Positions 42,368 through 50,775 of a DNA stretch of 64,000 nucleotides are shown here, piece after piece; the stretch's first letter is position 1; each line of letters starts with the position of its first letter. The stretch spans positions 3,596,001 to 3,660,000 of the forward strand of contig OX595987.1 of NCBI GenBank assembly GCA_951394045.1, in the 5' to 3' direction. Source of the stretch: Nitzschia sp. DOCU1. Its lineage: Eukaryota; Bacillariophyta; Bacillariophyceae; Bacillariales; Bacillariaceae. The notes below the pieces were generated by a model. It was given only the letters and a program-made list of their open reading frames with translations, ran no database searches and had not been told where the DNA came from. A program made the translations under genes and the position numbers.

Positions 42368-44401
42368 ATGATGACTCTGTACGAAACCTTCGTGTTCCTA
42401 TCTTTTCTGCTGTGTTCGCTACGGCATGTCGATGCCAAAATATCTTCCACCGGTTCGACAACGGCGGCGACATCCGTCGTTGCCCCTGCCGGTCTTCGTC
42501 TGCCATGGTGCGCCGTCAAGTCGATGTTTAACTTGCGCGGTGGAGGTTTCAACAAAAAAAGCGCTCCCTCGGAGTCAGGTGAAGAATCCCTAGACGAGCT
42601 CGTGGAAGAATTGGTTGCTTCCAATCGCAAGTTGGTGGTTGTAACTGGTGGAGTCTTGTCGGGAATCGGCAAGGGCGTCACCGCCTCTTCCATTGGCGTC
42701 TTATTTCGAGCCATGGGATATCGCGTGACAGCGCTCAAGATTGATCCCTACCTCAACGTGGATGCTGGAACGATGAGTCCCTTTGAACACGGAGAAGTCT
42801 TTGTCCTAGATGATGGAGGAGAGACTGACCTGGACCTGGGAAATTACGAACGCTTCTTGTCGGTGTGTCTAACGAAACAGTCCAATTTATCAACGGGCAA
42901 AATTTATCAGTCCGTCATTGAAAAAGAACGCGTCGGGAAATACTTGGGAAAGACGGTGCAGGTCGTGCCTCATGTGAGTGATGCCATTCAAGAATGGGTA
43001 CTCCAAGTGGCCAAGACGCCCGTGACCCACTTTTCCACTCAACATTCGGAAGAATATCATTATCATGGAAAACGACCCGAGATTTGTATCATCGAATTGG
43101 GAGGAACGTTGGGAGATATTGAATCTATGCCTTTTGTGGAGGCACTTCGTCAGCTACAGGAAAAAGTGGGCTACAAAAACATGTGCTTTGTCCACGTTTC
43201 CCTGGTCCCCGTGCTGGGAAGTCCGATTTCGGAACAAAAGACCAAACCGACCCAGCATTCCGTCAAAATGATGATGCAACTGGGGCTTCGCCCCGACTTT
43301 TTATGTTGCCGAGGCAAAGAACCCTTGGAACCATCCGTCAAGAGAAAATTGTCACTCTTTACTTCCGTGCCGGATGCTGCGATCATTTCCTTGCATGACG
43401 TCTCCAACATTTACCGCGTCCCTCTCATGATGATGGAACAAAATTTACCATCCATGCTGGCACAACGATTGCGCCTAACCAAGTATCGAAAGCATGGAGT
43501 AGCCTACAATGAAGTACCCGACACGTGTCGACTCGCCAAGCGATCTTCTATTATTCGAGAATGGAAGGCCTTGGCCGATAGTGTGGATGAGCCCGAGAAT
43601 GATTGTACCATTGCCATGGTGGGTAAATATTGTGATCAGGGGGATGCCTACTTGAGTGTGATCAAGGCCTTGACGCATGCTGCGATTGCCACCAAACAAA
43701 AGCTTCATATTGAATTCATTGATTCATCTGACCTGGAACCCACGTCTACTGATGGGGTGGTATCGAGCGCTAGCAAAGAGAGACTTTTGCAATGTGATGG
43801 CCTTGTTGTACCAGGTGGATTCGGATCACGAGGCTTTGAAGGAAAGATTGAAGCGATTCGGACAGCCCGTACTCAACAAATTCCCTTCTTGGGCATTTGC
43901 TTGGGTATGCAAGCTGCGGTTGTCGAATTCGCTAGGAACATTGCAGGAGTATCCAACGCGCACAGTGCAGAGTTTGTGGACACTACATCGGACGATTCGT
44001 CTCACGAGGACGTGATCATCTTTATGCCCGAGGGCGATCGAACCCGGATGGGCGGAACCATGCGGCTGGGCGCTCGTGAAACCATTCTGCGCAAAGGAAG
44101 TCTGGCCTATCAACTCTACAGCCAAAAGGAGAAAATCATGGAACGCCATCGCCACCGATACGAAGTCAATCCAGATTGGGTCTCGTTACTAGAGTCCCTG
44201 GGTCTGCATTTTGTAGGCAAGAACACGGACGCCAGCGGAGAACGAATGGAAGTTGTCGAATTGGATACAGCCGTCCACCCGTACTTTGTTGGAGCTCAGT
44301 TTCACCCCGAGTTCACTAGTCGACCCGAAAAGCCAAATCCTCTATTCTTGGGGTTATTGCAAACTATCAAGCGACAAAAGGAGGCCGCCGCGGACGCATA
44401 A
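42368..44401 (+). CDS. CTP synthase with N-terminal signal-peptide-like extension
   Basis: 677 residues from the ATG at 42368; the longer open frame upstream has no ATG. Residues 1 to about 24 (MMTLYETFVFLSFLLCSLRH...) form a hydrophobic signal peptide. A Ser/Thr/Ala-rich stretch follows, then FNLRGGG, a motif often seen after diatom leaders. The synthase domain begins KLVVVTGGVLSGIGKGV and continues LKIDPYLNVDAGTMSPFEHGEVFVLDDGGE, split here only by description. The C-terminal class-I glutaminase has GLVVPGGFGSRG, LGICLGMQ (nucleophile Cys511) and FHPEFTSRP. It makes CTP from UTP, ATP and glutamine. About 100 residues precede the family's usual start, suggesting an ER, plastid or periplastid copy. 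Confidence 0.9.
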   Translation: MMTLYETFVFLSFLLCSLRHVDAKISSTGSTTAATSVVAPAGLRLPWCAVKSMFNLRGGGFNKKSAPSESGEESLDELVEELVASNRKLVVVTGGVLSGIGKGVTASSIGVLFRAMGYRVTALKIDPYLNVDAGTMSPFEHGEVFVLDDGGETDLDLGNYERFLSVCLTKQSNLSTGKIYQSVIEKERVGKYLGKTVQVVPHVSDAIQEWVLQVAKTPVTHFSTQHSEEYHYHGKRPEICIIELGGTLGDIESMPFVEALRQLQEKVGYKNMCFVHVSLVPVLGSPISEQKTKPTQHSVKMMMQLGLRPDFLCCRGKEPLEPSVKRKLSLFTSVPDAAIISLHDVSNIYRVPLMMMEQNLPSMLAQRLRLTKYRKHGVAYNEVPDTCRLAKRSSIIREWKALADSVDEPENDCTIAMVGKYCDQGDAYLSVIKALTHAAIATKQKLHIEFIDSSDLEPTSTDGVVSSASKERLLQCDGLVVPGGFGSRGFEGKIEAIRTARTQQIPFLGICLGMQAAVVEFARNIAGVSNAHSAEFVDTTSDDSSHEDVIIFMPEGDRTRMGGTMRLGARETILRKGSLAYQLYSQKEKIMERHRHRYEVNPDWVSLLESLGLHFVGKNTDASGERMEVVELDTAVHPYFVGAQFHPEFTSRPEKPNPLFLGLLQTIKRQKEAAADA

Positions 44402-44884
44402 CGCGCCACTGTTTTGCAGGGAGGCAACTACTAGTTATCACGATTTGAGTGCATAGAAAGCATTACTCTAGTACTGGCTATGCAATCTTGGCATGGTGAC
44501 CTGCTACTTTTAAAGCACCTAGTAGAAGTTTTGACAGAACCTGTAACAGAGGACCGGCATGTTCAAGTTACTTTTTGTTGCCCCACACAAGAGTAGAGAG
44601 GGGTTTCGATAGGAGAAGCAGCAATAGCAGTCAAGTGAGTCGATTCGTTGATTGCGCGTGCAACAAATAGAGCGGGGGGTCCGCGGATCGCGGCATCTCG
44701 ACAATCATTTTCATCAAAGGGACAATGGCGGCCTCTTGCCTGACACAATCCAAAAGGTTTGTGCCATGCAATAACTCCGAGCCGTCTAAACACAGCCTAA
44801 CAAAACCCCTCGTTAGACTATCCGCGCATCTCACTCTACTAGGGAAGTAAGGTGAATTTGCAACGAACGCGAATCTTCATCATC
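44402..44884. other. intergenic with CTAGTA-type words
   Basis: It holds the 3' region of CTP synthase (ACTACTAGTTATC near 44429; CTCTAGTACTGG near 44467; CCTAGTAGAAG near 44519) and the 5' region of the Tat-SF1 gene. No gene is seen. Confidence 0.45.
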
Positions 44885-46627
44885 ATGGGCGCCCAGCAGC
44901 AAGATCCCCTTCAGGAGCCCCCGAACAACCAGAAGAATGGCGATGATGCACCTTCTGAAACGACCGCACAGTTGTACTATTATCAGAATCCTACGACAGG
45001 GTCAGTCTCTAATACCCCACTACTACTACCCCAGCTGGTCAAATTGCTAGTACCGGTCCGAGAGGGAATGACATCCATTTTGCCGCCGCATACTCAGTGC
45101 CTGGCAGTTCGCCCCTCGTCCTTCTCAACAGTGAACGAAGAGGAGGAGGAGGAAGATGATTCCGAAAAACAACAACAGCAACAACAACAATTTGGAGAAT
45201 GGAAGCCTGTTTCCTCGGTGAATGTGTTGAAAGAGGCCGCTTGTTCTCAATGGTTCTTAACGGGCGGACAGTTTGGAAAAGATCCCAAAGGACCCCTGAC
45301 GTGCCGATCCATTCTTGACGCGTATGCCAAAGAAGAGGACAAATCCAAGTTGCTGGCCTTTGCACAAGATATCACCAGTGCTTGGACACCTGTCGAGAAG
45401 TTACCTCTTTTACAGCAAGTACTACAAGCCTTGCAACCAGCGCCTGCTCTACCCGTCCCAGCTCCTGCCGAAACGGATACGCCAGTCACAGCAGCAGCAG
45501 CCACGCCACAAAATCCACAACAAGTCCAAGACGAATTGGAAGCCTTTTTATTATCCACTGCTGCTGCTACTGCTGGTGGAAACAATGAAACGGCAGGCGA
45601 CAGTGAGGACGACGACGACCATGCCTACGAATCTGACGGAGGGACGCGTTACGTCAAAGACCCCTTTTCGGATCGTTGGATTCATGAAGCTCTGGCGCCT
45701 CCCAAAGTAGAATCCAAAGAGACATCAACGGCCAAACCATCAGCTTCCAAAGCTGATTCTGCCAGTAACAACAACAAAAAGAATCCAAACAAAAAAGCCA
45801 AATTCTCCAAACGCAATGCCCGGCATTGGGTCTATGTGACGGGTCTGCCTGCCAACAAAGAAGAAATCCCCATGACGGAATTGCAAAAGTTTTTTGGCAA
45901 GGTTGGTTTGTTAGATTTGGACCCCGAAACGATGCAACCCAAAATCAAACTTTATCGTGACGCCAGTGGCAAGTTAAAAGGGGACGCCAGTTTGTGTTAT
46001 GCTCGACCAGAATCGGTGGAACTCGCTCTTCAAGTCCTGGACGAATCGCCGTGGGATGAACATCATACGATTCGAGTAACGCGAGCCAAATTTGAAGCCA
46101 AGAGCGACGATACTGCTACATCAACGACCGGAAAACGACAACGACGTCCCGTTTCGGAAGCCCAACGCAAAGTGGCTCGTTTGGCTCTGATACAAGCCCA
46201 AGATGAAGGCTTTGGAGTGCGCTTGGCGGGTGGACGCAAGGGTCTCCGTATTGTCGTTGTCAAACACATGTTGGATGGAATTCCCGAAGCCGATTGGGAA
46301 ACTAGGATTCAAGCGTATTGTCAAGAACTCGACGCTGCTGTAGAAAAGATCACGTGTATATCCAAAACCAAAGTGGTCATTATCAAATTTGCCGAACCGA
46401 CCGCCGCCGCTCAAGCGGTAGAAGCTTGGAATGGCAAGGTAGTGAATATTGGCAGTAGTAGTCAGACGATGGAGGCCTTGTATTGGGATGGCGTGACGGA
46501 CTATACACACCAAGAGCATAATCCGGAAGAGGAAGAAAAGCGACACGAAGACTTTGGCAAGTGGCTGGACAATCAAGGAGAGGACGACTTGCCTCCTGAC
46601 TTGAGATTACAAGTAGCAGAAGAATAG
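44885..46627 (+). CDS. Tat-SF1/CUS2-like U2 snRNP splicing factor
   Basis: 580 residues from the ATG at 44885; 11 further upstream codons are open but begin with GTG. The N-terminal third carries two GYF-like modules (LYYYQNPTTG...WKPVSS; QWFLTGG...GPLTCRSILDAY) separated by an acidic/Gln-rich linker. An acidic stretch (DSEDDDDHAYESDGG) and a Lys/Asn linker follow. RRM1 begins HWVYVTGLPANKEEI, with KLYRDASGKLKGDASLCY. The C-terminal UHM-type RRM (RIVVVKHMLDG...KVVIIKFAEPTAAAQAVEAWNG) matches Tat-SF1 and yeast Cus2. These nuclear factors bind SF3b1 and the U2 snRNA branch-interacting stem-loop during spliceosome assembly. Confidence 0.88.
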   Translation: MGAQQQDPLQEPPNNQKNGDDAPSETTAQLYYYQNPTTGSVSNTPLLLPQLVKLLVPVREGMTSILPPHTQCLAVRPSSFSTVNEEEEEEDDSEKQQQQQQQFGEWKPVSSVNVLKEAACSQWFLTGGQFGKDPKGPLTCRSILDAYAKEEDKSKLLAFAQDITSAWTPVEKLPLLQQVLQALQPAPALPVPAPAETDTPVTAAAATPQNPQQVQDELEAFLLSTAAATAGGNNETAGDSEDDDDHAYESDGGTRYVKDPFSDRWIHEALAPPKVESKETSTAKPSASKADSASNNNKKNPNKKAKFSKRNARHWVYVTGLPANKEEIPMTELQKFFGKVGLLDLDPETMQPKIKLYRDASGKLKGDASLCYARPESVELALQVLDESPWDEHHTIRVTRAKFEAKSDDTATSTTGKRQRRPVSEAQRKVARLALIQAQDEGFGVRLAGGRKGLRIVVVKHMLDGIPEADWETRIQAYCQELDAAVEKITCISKTKVVIIKFAEPTAAAQAVEAWNGKVVNIGSSSQTMEALYWDGVTDYTHQEHNPEEEEKRHEDFGKWLDNQGEDDLPPDLRLQVAEE

Positions 46628-47499
46628 AGCATGGCCTAATGTAGCTACGTTCCACCCTGTCAAGGGTGAGATTCATCGTGTCATGCAGCTATGAGTAGGA
46701 GTAGATAGGATTATTACTCGAGTCCTACTAAGGAAGGGCACCTCTAGTACTAGCCCCCCACCAAAAACTATCCATTTCAATTCTAGTAGTCCGTAGGAAC
46801 CCACCCACAACATCCACCTACCTCCAATCATGCCTGGAAACGAGAATACTCATCGAGGGTCGTCTAACGACTCATAGTGGGATCCTACTTTTCGTCCGCC
46901 GAAAATCCTAGTTATCCTTGGCGAGGCGTTGGCGGCAGGTGTCGTGACGGCCGTTGGGTCGGATCGGGTAGACTGATTCGATTGTGGTGCTCGCCATTGT
47001 CTCGACGAATTCCGAGCGCCGGTACAAAGTCTACATAAATCTACAGCAGCTTTGATTTGGCCCGAAGAGTTGTGCACACGACCGCTCCCTCCGAGCACGA
47101 CCGACAGTAGAAGTTCTACAGAGGCTTTCTACACACTTGTATGTGTATCCGCCCTCCCGCGTCGTCGACGAGGGATCCAAAAAAATCAAAATCCTCGTTT
47201 GAATCTTCCGAGCGACCACTCACACACACATCCGATCCCCTCTTGTCATACCACCACAAATATTCCAGTGCCGGCCAAACAACAAGAGTGTTGCCTGAAA
47301 ATCTCGCTACACTTGGATTCAATCATCGTTCCTTGTTTGGATTATTATTCTTTGAAACACCTTGGATCTCGTCGTCAAAGCCTTACTTTGTGAGATTCCT
47401 TATTGATCGAGACACCCCACTTTTCTCGTCGCATTTGTTAATTATATCGCTGGTTTCAGGAAGGAATTATAATCAACAACGAACAAAATCAACAGCACC
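46628..47499. other. intergenic, no gene supported
   Basis: CCTCTAGTACTAGCC and TTCTAGTAGTCC words occur near 46741-46792. The rest is probably the 5' UTR/promoter of the metallophosphatase-like gene, and none of its short frames has a domain. Confidence 0.45.
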
Positions 47500-49263
47500 A
47501 TGTTTGGAAGGTTAAAGAAGAAACAACGAAATGCCGAGTATAACGACAAGGAAGAGTCGTCTGGGCCTGCTACTAGAGTAGCCGAGGAAGAACAACAGGG
47601 GGGCAGTGACGATCCCAGCAACTCTCGTGGCCTGCCTCAATCACGAGGAGACGACCCTGATGGTCAATATAACAGTAGTGAAGCAGGCAAAATCCAAGCC
47701 AGTTATCTCATGGGAGGTTCAGGCGTCTCCTTGGATGGACGTTCTCTCGTGGTCCCCAATGACCGTGAGTTTCCGGACGACATTTCGTCCATCAACACGG
47801 CCCAGTATGGGTATCCCAACGACCTGAAGATTACAGGAGCGGCCACACAAGATACCGATCTGGAAAATAATGAAGTGCCCATTGACGAGCAAATGGAAGA
47901 TGTCATCAAGAACATGAAGAAACAGACTGCCTATGAATACCATTCGGCCCGTCCACCCAAGCTGGATGAAAAGACTATGAATACGGCAGAGAGTTACGAA
48001 CCTGGCTGCTTGCCAATGTGGATCACTGACGCCCCCAAGTGGCTCAAGATTGTTATCGTCTTGAGTACGGCCATGTTGGTGGGGGCCATTGTACTCATTG
48101 GAGTGGGAGCCGCACTCGCGGTTCAAAAGAATGATGGCGTACAAACGGAAACGGCGACAGTTGGCGTCCCAGCGCCGACTCGGGCGCCAGTGGATGCCCC
48201 AGTAACGACCCGGCCAGGCACAACGCCGATTGGAGACGATGAACCCCTTGCCGAGTTTCCGACATCAGGAAGTGATGGTGGGGTATTCTCTCCCACGAGC
48301 GCTCCCAATGCTGCCCCCACGGTACCCAATCCTGCCGCACCGCCGACTTTGGCACCCACGGGGGGGCCGACCTTGTCGACCGTCACGTTTTATGCCACGG
48401 GTGGGCGATTCACTGGAGATGGCCTAACAGCGCTGCCAGATGAGCTCGCATCCCTGCCGCAACTCGATGGGAATGTCGTCATGTTCCATTTGGGCGACTG
48501 GAACTCACCATATGCCACCTCGTGTTCGGAAGAGTCCTACCAAGCCAATGTCAACCTTTACAGCAAGTCGTCCGTACCAGTCTATTTTGTGCCTGGTGAC
48601 AATGAGTACAATGGTGAGTATATGAATGAGTGATGTTGTTGCAACCGAAAAGTGTATTCCAAGCATCCATCTCACATGACTTTTTTCGTTTTAGACTGCC
48701 CCGACCCAGAGCAAGCCTTTGCGTTTTGGCACGAGTATTTGGTTGACTTTGAAACGCAATCCTGGCCTGCTCCACAATGGAATGTCTCACGTCAAGAACC
48801 CGATCATTCCGAGAACTATGCCTATGTCTACAATGGCATTTTGTTTGTCGGCATTAACCTGGTAGGTGGCCAGGTTCACAATACTCGTGAATGGCAAACT
48901 CGACATGCGGCCGACTTGACATGGATCGAGGAACAATACTATTTGAATGAGGGAGATTTTGAGGTTATGGTCGTTTTGGCGCACGCAGATCCCGACATTC
49001 AGGCCAATGACAACTTTTTCGAGACCTTTTATGATCGAGTTCAGAACGAGTATACCCGTCAAGTGATTTTCATACACCGAAACTTGGGTGTCGATTCATG
49101 GGGTTTGGTACCGAAATTTAATGGCATTGACAATCTCATGAAGGTTATTGTGGAAGGCAGTGTGTGGCCACCCATGCTGATACAAATCGACACCAAGGCA
49201 GGAACGGTGGACATAGACCAGGGACAGTGGTACGATGAGTACATTGCGTCGTTGAGTACATAA
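47500..49263 (+). CDS. type II membrane protein with calcineurin-like metallophosphatase-type ectodomain
   Basis: Two exons: 47500-48613 and 48695-49263, intron of 81 nt (GTGAGT...TTTTAG). The join gives VPGDNEYN-DCPDPEQ, and the product is 560 residues. The layout is: an acidic cytosolic N-terminus (about 185 residues), one transmembrane helix (IVIVLSTAMLVGAIVLIGVG), a Pro/Thr-rich stalk (PAPTRAPVDAP...), then the ectodomain. The ectodomain follows the calcineurin-like order of blocks: FYATGG, MFHLGDWNSPYATS, VPGDNE, VVLAHAD, VIFIHRN. Canonical D-x-H, GNH(D/E) and GHxH are altered, so catalysis is uncertain. It is a surface or secretory-pathway protein. The fold call rests on motif order. 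Confidence 0.65.
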
Positions 49264-49519
49264 TAGAGTAGTGAGGGTAGAAGGGGGACGAAACCGGGCC
49301 TAGCTCCAGTACTAGTGCCATTCATGTATGCGTCTATTCAACGGGTGCTTGTATACTAGTTGCCGTTACATACTGTAGCGTTTGTAGTATCCAAATTGCT
49401 GGACTGAGGTTCTATGATTTTGTAGTAGTAATAACAATGCCGCTGCAGAAATAAAATGCGTGTGCCCACAACCACGCATCTAACCGCATCATATAAAACG
49501 ACATCAACAACATAGATCA

Positions 49520-50275
49520 TCAAAAGCCATCATCTGGAATGCGTACCTGGGTAAGAGGATGAATTTGTGACAAGAGAGTGAGAAACGATGTTATCCTTTA
49601 ATTTTGCGAACTTGCCGAAACATCGCCACATCCAGGCTACATACCGTCATTCCTTCCATGTCTTCTCGAACCAAGATCTGGCACCCGAGCCGTGATCTAG
49701 AGCCAAAAAGCAAAAGACGTCTATTGGATGAGAGCAAGTGGCCGAATGCGTTCATAGGCGACCGAATTCTCTTTCCAGACTACTCACGTTGGTGTCACTT
49801 CAAACGCCAAGTCCAGCATGTCGTCTTCTTCCTCCTGTTTTTCTGGTAAAGTGGCGAACATGTCCGGTTCAAATATTAGGTGGCACGTTGAACACGCCAG
49901 CTCCCCACCACAGGCACCTTCCAGGTCCACTTGATGGTCATGAGCGACATTCATTAAATTCTTTCCAATTTCTGCATCCACCACCTTTTCCGTCCCATCG
50001 GCCTCTATGTACGTAATCTTAACTGTCTTGGTCATGACGCTTGCTGAACGGCGAATGACAGAGATACAAATTTAGAAAAGCCCAATCGATATCATATGAT
50101 TGATTGTCTGACAAAGAAGTGTATATCACTCACCAGACTGTGAATAGGTTCGCCGAGATAAGGCCAACAACGCGGAATGAGAGGATAACATAGATCTTGT
50201 CCGTACTGTAGACAGCGTTTGACGCTGGCTAGAAAGAAATTTTGAGGTTCCTTTCGCAGCAATTCTGTTCATCAT
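49520..50275 (-). CDS. mitochondrial [2Fe-2S] ferredoxin (adrenodoxin/Yah1-like)
   Basis: Four exons on the minus strand: 50134-50275, 49788-50043, 49645-49696 (52 nt) and 49520-49546 (27 nt). Introns are 90, 91 and 98 nt. The product is 158 residues. The Arg/Ser-rich N-terminus (MMNRIAAKGTSKFLSSQRQT) is a mitochondrial presequence. Exon 2 carries VTKxx-type strands, ACGGELACSTCHLIF with three cluster cysteines, and DDMLDLAFEV. Exon 3 supplies TSRLGCQILVREDMEGMT with the fourth Cys; exon 4 supplies VRIPDDGF. The exon-by-exon match to adrenodoxin is strong. It delivers electrons for Fe-S cluster synthesis and heme a formation in the matrix. It is divergent from the SANT gene. Confidence 0.92.
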
Positions 50276-50775
50276 TATTCTTGCTGTAAGGTACTGGTGA
50301 GGGGTGGAAAGTGGGAGAAACAAGAGATCCGTATTATTCGAATCGATTTTCTTTCTTGTGCGGTCTTCACATGTGCGGCCATGGTCGCAGTGAAGCTAAC
50401 ATCTCAAATCGTTTGTTGCGTGTGTTTTCTTCTCGATGACGTCACTGCTGGTCACACTCCGCGTTCTTCTCAGGGATTTTGCGCGTAAAGCGCAGTCGGC
50501 GCGCCCAGGATCATGGCGCGAAAAATATGCTCTTTATACATGACTTTAGGTATTTGAATGAATGTATAGCCAGCTGTGACATCCAAACGAACACGAAACG
50601 AGAGAGCCGTTGTTCGATGCTCTTTCCACCACTTTTTCGGCCCATCCGAAGGGATTTTCTTGGTCCACCTCAACCTCTCAGCTGAATTCATCCTTTCTAT
50701 GCCATTGACGAGACTACAGGTTGTCTCCTTGAAACTGTTAAGATCTTTCATAACTACAAGCCTGGCCACTACAGG
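50276..50775. other. divergent intergenic region between ferredoxin and the SANT gene
   Basis: It contains TGACGTCA at 50437-50444. The sequence CACTACAGG just before the SANT gene ATG could be a splice acceptor for an untranslated exon. Confidence 0.45.
50437..50444. promoter_or_regulatory. TGACGTCA CRE/bZIP-type palindrome
   Basis: A perfect palindrome 162 bp upstream of the ferredoxin ATG and 332 bp upstream of the SANT gene ATG. A bZIP target is inferred. Confidence 0.35.
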
